From Streptomyces cadmiisoli (GTDB lineage: Bacteria > Actinomycetota > Actinomycetes > Streptomycetales > Streptomycetaceae): a stretch of DNA of 64,000 nucleotides. The stretch covers positions 4,712,001 through 4,776,000 of the forward strand of contig NZ_CP030073.1 in the NCBI RefSeq assembly GCF_003261055.1. The letters run 5' to 3'. Of the stretch, positions 1-10,386 are shown piece after piece; within the stretch, counting starts at the first letter, position 1; the number at the start of each line of letters is the position of its first letter. The notes beneath the pieces were generated by a model that ran no database searches, had not been told where the DNA came from, and worked only from the letters and a program-made list of their open reading frames with translations. A program made the translations under genes and the position numbers.

Positions 1-173
1 CCCACGGAGGCCAGCTCGGAGAGGCGTACCTGCACGGCATGAACGGCATCGCGGAGGCCGTGCGCCAGGTGCGGGGCACCTCCCCGAACCAGGTGCCGGG
101 CGCGGCACGGGCCCTGGTGACGGCGGGGACCGGAGTGCCGACCTCGGGGCTCGTCCTCACGGCCGACGGATGA
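1..173 (+). CDS. thiolase / lipid-transfer protein family, 3' end only
   Basis: Only the last 56 codons are present, in the frame starting at base 3 and stopping at TGA 171-173. The peptide contains GGQLGEAYLHGMNGIAEAV and ends in VTAGTGVPTSGLVL. This is the C-terminal signature of SCP2-type thiolases (acetyl-CoA acetyltransferase / lipid-transfer protein), including the HG pair near the acyl-CoA site. The family carries out thiolytic C-C cleavage or condensation of acyl-CoAs in the cytoplasm. A fatty acyl-CoA ligase 0.9 kb downstream fits a lipid-catabolism neighbourhood. The catalytic cysteine region lies outside the window, so activity cannot be judged. Confidence 0.8.
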   Translation, partial: HGGQLGEAYLHGMNGIAEAVRQVRGTSPNQVPGAARALVTAGTGVPTSGLVLTADG

Positions 174-322
174 GGCCCCCCAGGGGTAAACCCGCAGGAG
201 GTCTCGACCCCCGCTCCACCTCCAGGAGGTGCACCCGGCACCACCCCTACAACCTGAGGGGGAGTCGTCTTCGGGACCTCCGGCCGATCCGCCCGAGGCG
301 GTCTCGAACCTAGCGTGGAGAC

Positions 323-889
323 ATGACCACACCCGTCTGCACCAGCGCTTCGACCGCTGCTACGACAGCGAGGCAGACCCATCCGTACGCGGCGTACCCG
401 TCCTTCTCGTCGTACGTACGGGCCCGCGGGCCGGTGCTGCTGCGTACCGCCCGGTCGCTCACCGCGAACCCGTGCGACGCGGAGGACCTGCTCCAGACCG
501 CGCTCACCAAGACGTATGTCGCGTGGGAGCGCATCGAGGACCACCGCGCGCTGGACGGCTACGTCCGCCGCGCGCTGCTGAACACCCGCACCTCGCAGTG
601 GCGCAAGCGCAAGGTGGACGAGTTCGCCTGCGACGAACTGCCCGAGCCGGAGCCGGTGGCCGCGGCGGACGACCCGGCCGAACACCAGGCGCTGCACGAC
701 GCGATGTGGCGGGCGATCATGCGGCTGCCCGCGCGGCAGCGGGCGATGGTCGTCCTCAGGTACTACGAGGATCTGAGCGAGGCGCAGACGGCCGAGGTGC
801 TCGACGTGTCGGTGGGCACCGTCAAGTCGGCGGTGTCCCGGGCGCTGGGCAAGCTGCGGGAGGACCCCGAACTGGGGCTGGTCCGCTGA
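323..889 (+). CDS. SigE-family ECF RNA polymerase sigma factor
   Basis: A 188-aa sigma factor of the group often annotated as SigE family. Region 2 spans about residues 28-95 (FSSYVRARGPVLLRTARSL, then DAEDLLQTALTKTY, then YVRRALLNT). Region 4 spans about 130-182 (RLPARQRAMVVLRYYEDLSE and the helix-turn-helix with VSVGTVKSAVSRALGKLR). No anti-sigma gene is adjacent, so how its activity is controlled is unknown. The ATG follows GTGGAGAC, a close but usable ribosome site. The 3' neighbour is a fatty acyl-CoA ligase with its own operator-like palindrome, so co-transcription is uncertain. Confidence 0.88.
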   Translation: MTTPVCTSASTAATTARQTHPYAAYPSFSSYVRARGPVLLRTARSLTANPCDAEDLLQTALTKTYVAWERIEDHRALDGYVRRALLNTRTSQWRKRKVDEFACDELPEPEPVAAADDPAEHQALHDAMWRAIMRLPARQRAMVVLRYYEDLSEAQTAEVLDVSVGTVKSAVSRALGKLREDPELGLVR

Positions 890-934
890 GCTGCGACTTG
901 TTCGATCGCGCGCCGTCGTGTCCGGCAACGTGAC

Positions 935-946
935 GTGATCGATCAC
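935..946. promoter_or_regulatory. 12-bp perfect palindrome upstream of acyl-CoA ligase
   Basis: GTGATCGATCAC reads identically on both strands and lies 13 bp before the larger 18-bp palindrome. It may be an accessory protein-binding site in the ligase promoter region. A 12-bp GC-balanced palindrome is weak evidence on its own. Confidence 0.3.
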
Positions 947-958
947 CCGGATCTAGTG

Positions 959-976
959 ACATACCGCGCGGTATGT
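959..976. promoter_or_regulatory. 18-bp perfect palindrome, likely TetR-family operator
   Basis: ACATACCGCGCGGTATGT is an exact inverted repeat with no spacer, centred 68 bp before the GTG start of the acyl-CoA ligase. TATGT-type half sites around a CG-rich centre are typical of TetR-family operators controlling fatty-acid or acyl-CoA genes in actinobacteria. No TetR gene lies within reach in this window, so the regulator would act in trans. The palindrome is seen directly; the regulator class is inferred. Confidence 0.6.
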
Positions 977-1035
977 GCGCAGAATCAGGCGCACACCTTA
1001 CCGCCGCGTAGGCAATGTCGCCCCGGGAGGACGCC

Positions 1036-2691
<1,656 letters not shown>

Positions 2692-2698
2692 CGGACGC

Positions 2699-2741
2699 GC
2701 GCGGCGGTACGGCGGTGCACCTCACCGCCGTACCGCCGCGC
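2699..2741. terminator. bidirectional terminator hairpin
   Basis: A 19-bp perfect stem (2699-2717 with 2723-2741) around a 5-nt loop lies between the convergent acyl-CoA ligase and PAS protein genes. There is no U-tract, as is usual in Streptomyces. Its size and position suggest it stops both transcripts. Confidence 0.8.
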
Positions 2742-2791
2742 ACCCGTTTCCGATGACGGCCACCGGCCGCCGACGCGCCCGCCGTCCGGAC

Positions 2792-5700
2792 TCAGTTGGT
2801 CCCGATGCGGGCCAGCAGGTCCACGATCCGGACCTGCACCTCCGCGCTGGTGGACCGCTCCGCGAGGAACAGCACCGTCTCGCCCGAGGCCAGCCGGGGC
2901 AGGTCCGCCTGGTCGACGGCGGCCGTGTAGACGACCAGCGGCGTGCGGTTCAGCTGCCCGTTCGCCCGCAGCCAGTCGACGATGCCGGCCCGGCCCCGGT
3001 GCACCTGGTGCAGATCCATCACGACCAGGTTCGGCCGGAACTGCCCCGCCAGCGTCACCGCGTCCGTGTCGCTCGCCGCGCGGGCGACCTGCATCCCGCG
3101 CCGTTCCAGCGTCGCCGTCAGCGCCAGCGCGATCTCCGCGTGCTCCTCGATGAGCAGGACCCGCGGCGGGTGCTGCTCGCTGTCGCGCGGCGCGAGCGCC
3201 TTCAGCAGCACCGCCGGATCGGCGCCGTACGCCGCCTCGCGTGTCGCCTGCCCGAGCCCGGCCGTGACCATGACCGGCACCTCGGCGGCCACCGCCGCCT
3301 GCCGCAGCGACTGGAGCGCGGTCCGGGTGATCGGCCCGGTCAGTGGATCGACGAACAGGGCCGCCGGGAACGCGGCGATCTGCGCGTCGACCTCCTCGCG
3401 CGAGTGCACGATCACCGGCCGGTAGCCGCGCTCGCTGAGCGCCTGCTGGGTCGACACGTCCGGCGCGGGCCAGACCAGCAGCCGGCGCGGGTTGTCCAGC
3501 GGCTCCGGCGGCAACTCGTCGTCCATCGGCTGCGGCCGGGGCGTATCGGCGACCTCCACGGCACCGCCCGGACCGTCCAGCGGCTCGGGTCCCTCGGCGG
3601 CGTTCTCGTCCGGTGCGCCTATGGCGTACGACCGTCCGGCACCCTCACTGGGCTGCGCGGGCAGCCGTGACTGCCCCGCCGCGGCCGGCTGCGGCTGCTG
3701 CGGTACGGGGGTCTGCTCGGCCGGCGGATGCGGACGCGCCCCGGCCGGGTCGGGCGGCGTACCGAGCTTGCGGCGCCGTCCCCCGGCGGTCGACTGCTGC
3801 GGGGGAGGAGTGGCGCCCGCCGCCGGCTGCTGCACCTGCGCCGCCTGCCGGTTGAACGGAACACCCTGCCCGAGCGTCCGCACGCTGATCGCCCGGCCCT
3901 GTGTGGAGTTCGGGTCCACCGGCGCGGCGGCGGTCTCGGCGGGCAGCGGCTGCGCCGTCCGCGTCCGCGCCGCGGCGGCCTGCGCCTCGGGGGGCAGCGG
4001 GGTACCGGGGGCCGGGGTCGGCGCACCGGCCTCGGCCGGGGTCCGCACCGCCGCGGCGTCGGGCGGCACGGCCGCTCCCGCGGGCGGTACCGGGGCGCCC
4101 GCGCCGGAGGTGTCGTCGTGTCCGGCCGCCGTGCCGGGCCACTGCGGCGGGGCCGGAGTGGCGGCCCCGGGCGTCGCCTCCGCCGGGAGCGGCCGGGCCG
4201 CGGCACCGGGGCTCTGCGCGGGCTGCGCGACCGGCTCGGCGACCGCGGGCGCGGGCAGACCGAGCTGTCCGGACGGGTGCTGCGCGGGCACGCCCTGGCG
4301 CCGGTCGGCCGTCGCCGGGCCCGGTTGCGCGGCCGGGGCCGGCTGCGCGGGCCGGGCCTGCGCCGGAGCCATCTGGTCCGGGGTCATCTGGGCCGGGATG
4401 GCCTGCGGGGCGACGGTCGCCGTCTCCGCCTGCTGGGCGACGGCCCGCCGGCGACGGCCGGTCGGGGCGCTCGCGGGGTGCGGCTGGGGCGGCGTGTGGT
4501 CCTCGGACTGGTCGTGCGGCACCGCGTCGTGCCGTCCGCGGTCGTCGGCGGGCCCGGCGCCCGGAGCACCCTGGCTCGGCAACTGCGCGGCGGGTGCCTG
4601 GACGGCGACGGCGGTCTGCCCGGCGGCGGCCCCGCCGTCCGGCGTCCGGTCAGCCTCGGCCGGCGGCAGCGCGAACACCGTGCGCGGTCCCGTGTCCTGT
4701 GCGGCGGCACGCTCCTGTGCGGCGGCGAGGGCACGCCTGCGGCGCCCGGTCGGTTCCTGGTCCTCCGCGCCGGAGTCGGCCGGAGCGGCCGCGGGCAGCG
4801 CCGGCGGCAGGGCGTTCTGCTCGCCCGCGGCCCGCCGGGCCCGCCGTCCACCGCCGGACGCGGGCACACCCTGCGGCGGAACGGTCCCGCCCAGACCCGT
4901 ACCGACGGCCGCGGAGCCCGCGGCGTGCTCGGCGGCCGTGACCACGGCGCCCTCGGAGACACCGTCCGCCGCGTCCTGCGCCGTACCGTCCGCCGCGCCG
5001 GCGACCTCGGCCGGCCGCCCGCGCCGCCGCCCGGTGCCGCTCGTGACCTCGGTCGCCGCGACCGGCGCCTCCAGGGCCGGGGGCGCGGCACGCCTGCGCC
5101 TGCGCCCCGTCGGCGCCGCCGCCTCCGTCCCGGGTACGGCGATCTCCGTCCCGGGCGCGGACTGCGCGGTGTCGCTCTCCAGGAAGGCGTCCACGGAGGC
5201 CCGCCGGGACCGCCGCCGCCCACCGCCGCCGGAGGTCTGATCGGAGGCGTCGGTGCTGTCGTCACCGGCGGACTCCGGCGCGGCCGGCGCGGAGACCGCC
5301 CCCGCCCCGCCCCCGAGCGGAACCTCCAGGACGAACGCGCTGCCGCTCATCCCCGGCACCTCGTGCGTCTGGAGCACACCACCGTGGGCCCGCACGATCC
5401 CGCGCACGATCGGCTCGTGCACCGGGTCTCCCCCGGCGTACGGCCCGCGCACCTCGATCCGTACGACCTCACCGCGCTGCGCCGCCGCCACCACGACGGT
5501 GTTGTCCAGGTAACCACCGGCCGAGACGGGCGAGTTGCCGGTCGCGTCCACCCCGGCGACATCGGCGACGAGGTGCGCGAGGGCGGTGGCGAGCAGCTGC
5601 GGGTCGACCTCGGCCTCGATGGGCGGCGCGTGCACGGCGAACTGCACGCGGCCGGGCCCGATCAGTTCCACGGCCCCGTCGACACCGGCCGCGACGACAC

Positions 5701-6964
5701 CGTCGAGCATCACCTTCGTACGGGTGATCGCCGCGGTACCGGCGTCCAGCTGCTGGTAGCCGAGGACGTTGTCGATGAGCTGGGTGATCCGGGAGTACCC
5801 GGCCGACAGGTGGTGCAGCACCTGGTTGGCCTCGGGCCACAGCTGCCCCGCGTCGTCGGCGGCCAGCGCCGCCAGCTCGCGGCGCAGCTCGTCCAGCGGT
5901 CCGCGCAGCGACCGGCCGAGCAGCGTCAGCAGCTGATCGTGCCGCCCCGCCAGAGCCTCGTACCGGTCCTTCTCCCGCTCGGCGAGGGCGGCGTACCGGT
6001 CGTCGCCGGCCGCCAGTTCCTCCTCGTGCTGCTCGCGCAGCTCCTCCAGCTCCGTGACGTGCTGCTGGCGCAGGGCGGTGAGGTCGCTGGCGTGCTCCTC
6101 GGCGAGCCGCTCCAGCTCCTCCGCGTGCCGCTTCTGCGCGACCTGCTTCTCCTCGGCGAGCACGTCGTAGGGCCGCCGGTCGGTGAAGGTCATCACGGCG
6201 CCGACCAGTTGGTCGCCGTCGCGCACCGGCGCGGTGGTCAGGTCGACGGCCACCTTGGTGCCGCTCTTGGACCACAGCGCCTGCCCGCGCACCCGGTGCT
6301 TGCGCCCCGAACGCAGGGTGTCGGCGAGCGGGGACTCGTCGTACGGGAAGGGGGAGCCGTCGGCGCGCGAGTGCAGTACGAGCGTGTGCAGTTCCTTGCC
6401 GCCGAGTTCGCCGGCGCGGTAGCCCAGTATCTGCGCGGCGGCCGGGTTGACGAGGACGATCCGCCCGTCGGTGTCGGTGCCCACCACACCCTCGGCGGCG
6501 GCCCGCAGGATCATCTCGGTCTGCCGCTGCGAACGGGCCAGCTCGGCCTCGGTGTCGACGGTCCCCGACAGGTCCCGCACGACGAGCATCAGCAACTCGT
6601 CCTGGGTGTAGCCGTGACTGTCGTAGGCCTGCTGGGCGTTCTCGAGGTTCGCGCTGGTGACCTCGACCGGGAACTCGCTGCCGTCGGTCCGCCGGGCGAT
6701 CATCCGGGTCGGCTTGGTCCGGCCGCGCGGATCGATGTGGTCGGGGCGGCGCATGGAGCCGGGGATCAGCTTGGAGTCGAACTGCGGCAGCAGATCGAGC
6801 AGCCCGCGTCCGACCAGCGCGGTGCCCGGCGCCTCGAAGGCCTCCAGCGCGATGGTGTTGGCGTTGACGACGGTCCCGTTGGCGTTGACCAGCACCAACG
6901 CGTCGGGCAGCGCGTCGAGTATGGCTGCGAGGCGAGCAGCGCCTCGGGATGGCCTGCTGCTCAC
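2792..6964 (-). CDS. giant PAS / degenerate histidine-kinase / dual receiver protein
   Basis: A 1390-aa cytoplasmic signalling protein. Order: PAS at about 10-130, second PAS at 146-262, coiled coil 265-345, dimerisation/phosphoacceptor-like segment 340-410, ATPase-like segment 415-552, a 600-residue Ala/Pro/Gln-rich linker, and two receiver-like domains at about 1159-1265 and 1266-1390. The usual H-E-x-x-x-P motif is replaced by RSLRGPLDEL at 351-360, so the phosphoacceptor histidine is missing. The ATPase-like part lacks clear N and G boxes. The last receiver keeps the Asp (VVMDL, about 1317) and a Thr, but the conserved lysine position reads LAERS. The linker carries seven arginine clusters such as TGRRRRR. 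GTG start follows GGGAGGAAG. It probably acts by binding rather than phosphotransfer. Confidence 0.8.
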   Translation of the reverse strand: MSSRPSRGAARLAAILDALPDALVLVNANGTVVNANTIALEAFEAPGTALVGRGLLDLLPQFDSKLIPGSMRRPDHIDPRGRTKPTRMIARRTDGSEFPVEVTSANLENAQQAYDSHGYTQDELLMLVVRDLSGTVDTEAELARSQRQTEMILRAAAEGVVGTDTDGRIVLVNPAAAQILGYRAGELGGKELHTLVLHSRADGSPFPYDESPLADTLRSGRKHRVRGQALWSKSGTKVAVDLTTAPVRDGDQLVGAVMTFTDRRPYDVLAEEKQVAQKRHAEELERLAEEHASDLTALRQQHVTELEELREQHEEELAAGDDRYAALAEREKDRYEALAGRHDQLLTLLGRSLRGPLDELRRELAALAADDAGQLWPEANQVLHHLSAGYSRITQLIDNVLGYQQLDAGTAAITRTKVMLDGVVAAGVDGAVELIGPGRVQFAVHAPPIEAEVDPQLLATALAHLVADVAGVDATGNSPVSAGGYLDNTVVVAAAQRGEVVRIEVRGPYAGGDPVHEPIVRGIVRAHGGVLQTHEVPGMSGSAFVLEVPLGGGAGAVSAPAAPESAGDDSTDASDQTSGGGGRRRSRRASVDAFLESDTAQSAPGTEIAVPGTEAAAPTGRRRRRAAPPALEAPVAATEVTSGTGRRRGRPAEVAGAADGTAQDAADGVSEGAVVTAAEHAAGSAAVGTGLGGTVPPQGVPASGGGRRARRAAGEQNALPPALPAAAPADSGAEDQEPTGRRRRALAAAQERAAAQDTGPRTVFALPPAEADRTPDGGAAAGQTAVAVQAPAAQLPSQGAPGAGPADDRGRHDAVPHDQSEDHTPPQPHPASAPTGRRRRAVAQQAETATVAPQAIPAQMTPDQMAPAQARPAQPAPAAQPGPATADRRQGVPAQHPSGQLGLPAPAVAEPVAQPAQSPGAAARPLPAEATPGAATPAPPQWPGTAAGHDDTSGAGAPVPPAGAAVPPDAAAVRTPAEAGAPTPAPGTPLPPEAQAAAARTRTAQPLPAETAAAPVDPNSTQGRAISVRTLGQGVPFNRQAAQVQQPAAGATPPPQQSTAGGRRRKLGTPPDPAGARPHPPAEQTPVPQQPQPAAAGQSRLPAQPSEGAGRSYAIGAPDENAAEGPEPLDGPGGAVEVADTPRPQPMDDELPPEPLDNPRRLLVWPAPDVSTQQALSERGYRPVIVHSREEVDAQIAAFPAALFVDPLTGPITRTALQSLRQAAVAAEVPVMVTAGLGQATREAAYGADPAVLLKALAPRDSEQHPPRVLLIEEHAEIALALTATLERRGMQVARAASDTDAVTLAGQFRPNLVVMDLHQVHRGRAGIVDWLRANGQLNRTPLVVYTAAVDQADLPRLASGETVLFLAERSTSAEVQVRIVDLLARIGTN

Positions 6965-7262
6965 GAGACGCTTCCTCCCTGTTACCGCACCTTGCCGACC
7001 GCTCGGGCCATCTTGCCAACCTGCCCGCGACGTGTCACGCGAGGGAGTCTAAAGGCTGGGGTTGTGCTCGCGACCCAGGATGAGACAGAGGCCGCATCAC
7101 GAGGTGACGACGGCCGGACGGCGCACCCGCGCGAATCGGGGAAGCCCGCACATCGGCGGCACGCCCCCTCCGTGCGGCCTGCGCCAGACCTTCACGGCGG
7201 CGTCGTCCCCGGTTGTCCGCGCCGTCGCCGGCGGGCCGCCCCGGAGGGACGTCCGGCGGCCG

Positions 7263-7799
7263 TCACGCCCCCGTCGCGGGCAGCAGCGGCACGAGCCGGT
7301 CCCAGCGGGCGATCTCGCACCCGTTGCTGCGGTCGAACGTCGCGTCGACGGGGCGTCCGGACCAGGTCCCGGTGACCCGCGCGGTGGCGGGCCCGCCGTA
7401 CTGCATGGTGCAGACGCTGTCCCCCGGAACCGGCGCGAAGGCGTCGCTCCCCCATCGCGTCTCCCGGTCCAGGGCCCGGCACGCGCCGCCGGCGTCCGGA
7501 TGACTGCCCCCGGCCGGATTGCACCGCAGCTCGTACGTCCTCGCGCCCTGCCCGCCGGCGTCCCGGACGGTGACGGTGAGGCGATCACCGTCCCGGGCGG
7601 CGCCGAGGGCACCCGCCGGGAATTGACCGGCGGGTGCGGTGGGCGTGACGGGTGTGCCGGGAGCGGCGGGCGTGGCGGACGCGGGGCCCGCGGACAGGGC
7701 GGTGATCGCGGCGAGCGGGGCACCGGCGGCGAGGAGGAGCCGCCGAAGGGCCGTGCCGGGCGCGCGAAGGGCGGGGGAGGCGGGGGTGACCTGCGACAT
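7263..7799 (-). CDS. secreted subtilisin-inhibitor-like (SSI) protein
   Basis: About 178 aa. An N-terminal signal peptide (ALRRLLLAAGAPLAAITALSA, ending in ASA) is followed by a Pro/Thr-rich spacer and an SSI domain. SSI hallmarks are LTVTVRD, YELRCNPAGGSHPDAGGAC, CTMQYGGPATARVTGTW and the conserved FDRSNGCEIARW. Four cysteines are placed for the two family disulfides. SSI proteins bind extracellular subtilisin-like and trypsin-like proteases; the reactive-site loop should follow the second disulfide cysteine near VCTMQY. ATG at 7799 is chosen because it starts directly before the signal peptide. Its ribosome site (CAGGT) is weak. Target protease unknown. Confidence 0.85.
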   Translation of the reverse strand: MSQVTPASPALRAPGTALRRLLLAAGAPLAAITALSAGPASATPAAPGTPVTPTAPAGQFPAGALGAARDGDRLTVTVRDAGGQGARTYELRCNPAGGSHPDAGGACRALDRETRWGSDAFAPVPGDSVCTMQYGGPATARVTGTWSGRPVDATFDRSNGCEIARWDRLVPLLPATGA

Positions 7800-7969
7800 G
7801 ACCTGACTAACGCGACAGGTCCCCGGATGTTGCGGCCCCGGCCCGCCGCCCGCGGGGCCCTTTGCTCTGCGGGCCGCCTGCCTAGTACCGTGGGGGGCGA
7901 TTGGTGACAGCACGCTCGACTGTGTCATCATCTGCACGCACCTTTCGCGCTCGCGCGAGGGGTTGTGCT

Positions 7970-8060
7970 GGAGGCGTCGCCTAGTCCGGTCTATGGCGCC
8001 GCACTGCTAATGCGGTTTGGGCCTTAAAGCCCATCGAGGGTTCAAATCCCTCCGCCTCCG
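7970..8060 (+). tRNA. tRNA-Ser (anticodon GCT)
   Basis: A 91-nt class II tRNA. The acceptor stem GGAGGCG pairs with CGCCTCC (8053-8059), with discriminator G at 8060. The anticodon stem CCGCA/TGCGG flanks a loop with GCT at 8006-8008. The long variable arm (GGGCCTTAAAGCCC) is typical of serine tRNAs, and the T arm contains GGTTCAAATCC. It reads AGC/AGU codons. No CCA is encoded. Confidence 0.95.
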
Positions 8061-8070
8061 CTTGATCGCC

Positions 8071-8098
8071 GAAGCCCCGGTCCATCGACCGGGGCTTC
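8071..8098 (+). terminator. tRNA-Ser(GCT) terminator
   Basis: A 12-bp GC-rich stem (8071-8082 with 8087-8098) and a 4-nt loop, 10 nt after the tRNA. Confidence 0.75.
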
Positions 8099-8251
8099 GT
8101 CGTTTCCGGGCCTCGATGGATGAGTTTGTGCAGGTCGCAAGGGGTATGGCTAACGGATTTCACATGGCGGCGGCAGTCATGTAATGTTCTTCCTGTCGCC
8201 GCGAGCGGGCCGAAAGGGCCGGGAACGGCGGGGAAAACAGAACAAAGACAA

Positions 8252-8324
8252 GCACTCGTAGCTTAACGGATAGAGCATCTGACTACGGATCAGAAGGTTG
8301 CAGGTTCGAATCCTGCCGAGTGCA
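8252..8324 (+). tRNA. tRNA-Arg (anticodon ACG)
   Basis: A 73-nt class I tRNA. The acceptor GCACTCG pairs with CGAGTGC, with discriminator A at 8324. The anticodon stem TCTGA/TCAGA encloses a loop with ACG at 8285-8287. The T arm contains GGTTCGAATCC. The A34 of this isoacceptor is the substrate of TadA, whose gene lies at 23.8-24.2 kb in the same window. No CCA is encoded. Confidence 0.95.
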
Positions 8325-8330
8325 CAGTGA

Positions 8331-8370
8331 CCGGAAGCCCTGTGGAGTGATCCACAGGGCTTCCGGCTTT
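8331..8370 (+). terminator. tRNA-Arg(ACG) terminator
   Basis: A perfect 16-bp stem (8331-8346 with 8351-8366), 4-nt loop and a short CTTTT tail. Confidence 0.85.
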
Positions 8371-8460
8371 TGCCGTGGACGCGGCCTGACGGCGTGGTAC
8401 TTCCACCGGCACCCCGCGGGCGATCCGGGCCCGGAGGCCGCCCCCGCCCGCGGGCCGGAT

Positions 8461-9528
8461 TCAGCCGGCGGTCTTCGCGGGCACCTCGCCGTGCCGGTCG
8501 ACGACCCCGCGCTTCATGACGGCGTCGATGCCGAACAGCACGTCGCCCGTGGTCCCCCCGGCCTCGGTCCCGTCGCTGACGAGGTACCCCTGCGAGCCGG
8601 TGTAGGCGAGCGTCTCCTTGTCGAAGATCAACACGGTGCGGGTCGCGGAACCGGGGTCCTCGTGGGTGATGCCGATGCCGTGGCGCCCCGCCGCGTCGAC
8701 GGCGTCGGGGATCCAGGTGACGCCGGGAATCCTGGCGACGGCCTTGTACAGGGCGGAGGCGGTCGCGGGCGGCATGATCACACTGCCCAGCAGCTCGCCG
8801 ATCGTCCTGAAGACCGCCTCGTCCTTCGAATCGCCCTTTTCCACCGTGGTCTGGGAGTAGAGCAGCTCGAGCAGCGCCTCGGGGTCGGTGGGCAGCGAGG
8901 CCAGCCACGCGTAGGTGGGGTACCACAGTCCGGGGCCCACGGGCGAGGCGGACGTGATGGGGCCCAGCTGACCAGGCATCACGGCGTCCTTGCCGCTCGA
9001 GCGGAGCCAGCCGGTCGTGGTGACGCGGCCGGGCTTCTGAGCCATCCAGATCTCTTCCTTGTGCGCGGCGCCGAGCACCACCGGACCGCCGAGGGCGCCC
9101 TTGTTCACGCGCGCCAGGCGCTCGACGTACACGAACTGGTCCTCCCTCACCGGCGTCGCGTCCGTCTTCATGGCCGCGGCGGCGATCCGGCCGAGGGTGA
9201 CGGACGCCTTGGTCGCCCGGGCCGGTGCGGAGGCGGTGGACCCGGCCGCGGGGGCGGAGCCGTGCTCACCGGCGGAGAACGTGACGACCAGGGCACCGGC
9301 CAGGGCCAGTGACGTGGCGGGCAACACCAGGGCCAGGCGGGGCAGCCAGCGGCGGGAGGGAGCGGGCGACGTCGCGTCGGCGGCGCTGTGGTCGAGGTCG
9401 ATCTGCTGCATCAGAAGGTCCTTGTGGTGAAGACGGCGGCTCGGCGAGAGGTCCCAGTCGGCCGAGGCTGCCAGCAGTTCTTCCGCCTCGCTCCGGGCGG
9501 AGCCGGCGCGCGGGTTGTCGGCGTTCAT
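8461..9528 (-). CDS. CU044_5270-type membrane protein, partner of ECF sigma
   Basis: A 355-aa protein with a cytoplasmic N-terminus (about 1-70), one membrane segment (RLALVLPATSLALAGALVV, about 65-85) and a large exported domain. The family usually sits directly after an ECF sigma gene and is often annotated CU044_5270. The start codon overlaps the upstream sigma stop by four bases (ATGA), which implies translational coupling. The N-terminal segment carries ASADWDLSPSRRLHHKDLLM, and a role as membrane-bound regulator of the sigma factor is plausible, but no canonical zinc HxxxCxxC anti-sigma motif is present. Biochemical function is unknown. Confidence 0.75.
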   Translation of the reverse strand: MNADNPRAGSARSEAEELLAASADWDLSPSRRLHHKDLLMQQIDLDHSAADATSPAPSRRWLPRLALVLPATSLALAGALVVTFSAGEHGSAPAAGSTASAPARATKASVTLGRIAAAAMKTDATPVREDQFVYVERLARVNKGALGGPVVLGAAHKEEIWMAQKPGRVTTTGWLRSSGKDAVMPGQLGPITSASPVGPGLWYPTYAWLASLPTDPEALLELLYSQTTVEKGDSKDEAVFRTIGELLGSVIMPPATASALYKAVARIPGVTWIPDAVDAAGRHGIGITHEDPGSATRTVLIFDKETLAYTGSQGYLVSDGTEAGGTTGDVLFGIDAVMKRGVVDRHGEVPAKTAG

Positions 9529-10172
9529 CGGGTTTCCTCCCGCAGGAACAGGGCCGCGATCGCGGCCTCACTCTCTTTCTCTCCGCGACGACCACGCGGT
9601 TCCGCGTCCTCGCGAGCCGCTGGACCGGCGCTGTACCGGGCCAGTCGCGCCCGGGCGCGCGAGAGCCGGGACCTCACGGTGCCGACCGGGATGCCCAGTG
9701 CCTCGGCGGCCTGCCGGTAGTCCAGTCCGGCACCCACGCACAGGGCGATCACCTCACGGTCCGGGCGGTTCAGCCGACGCAGGGCCGCGTGGACCGACGC
9801 GAGGCGGCGGGTGTCGTCGATCCGGCCGGCCGTCTCGTCCGCGAAGTCCTCCACCGAACGGGGCTCCGGGCTGCGGGCCAGGAAGGCGAGCCGCCGGCGC
9901 AGACCGCGGTTGGCGTTGTGCGCCTTGTGCGTCGCGATACCGAGCAGCCACGGTGTGAGTGAACCGCCCTCCGGATCCACCGTCTCCCGGGTACGCCAGG
10001 CGCCGAGGAAGGTCTCCGACATCACTTCCTCGGCCTCGGACCAGTTGCCGGTCAGCCGCAGGGCATGGGTGTAGACCGCGCGAGCGTTCTGGTCGTACAG
10101 GTCCGCGAACGCCGCACGGTCCCCTGCCCGTACTCGCGCCCGCAACGACTCACTGGGTTCTGTATGACTCAC
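9525..10172 (-). CDS. ECF-type RNA polymerase sigma factor
   Basis: About 215 aa. Region 2 (AAFADLYDQNARAVYTHALR, then WSEAEEVMSETFLGAW) and region 4 (RRLNRPDREVIALCVGAGLD with helix-turn-helix IPVGTVRSRLSRARARL) are complete. The GTG at 10172 is preferred over upstream frames because CGGAGAG lies about 8 nt before it and region 2 follows closely. It overlaps the following membrane-protein gene by ATGA. This is the usual sigma plus membrane-partner layout, so release or sequestration by that partner is the likely control. Promoter targets are unknown. Confidence 0.9.
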   Translation of the reverse strand: MSHTEPSESLRARVRAGDRAAFADLYDQNARAVYTHALRLTGNWSEAEEVMSETFLGAWRTRETVDPEGGSLTPWLLGIATHKAHNANRGLRRRLAFLARSPEPRSVEDFADETAGRIDDTRRLASVHAALRRLNRPDREVIALCVGAGLDYRQAAEALGIPVGTVRSRLSRARARLARYSAGPAAREDAEPRGRRGEKESEAAIAALFLREETR

Positions 10173-10386
10173 ACTGTTTTCTCTCCGCCGACCCGGCCCC
10201 GTTCCCGTGTCCTGCGCCACACCGCCGCGACGGTGGGGAGGACGAGATGCCGCCGCAGCAAGAACAGGACGAGGCCCCGGCCCACGCCGTCATTGTCCCC
10301 GGCGGTCGGGACGAGCCGGGGGCGGGACCACCGCGGCGGCGGAGCCGGCGCTCCGTTGTCAGTGCTGCGTCCTACGCTTCGGGGTG

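Noticed and set aside
2753..7375. Very long open frame on the plus strand opposite the PAS protein gene
   Set aside because: High-GC codon bias leaves antisense frames open. It has no ribosome site and no protein signature; the minus-strand gene has clear domains.
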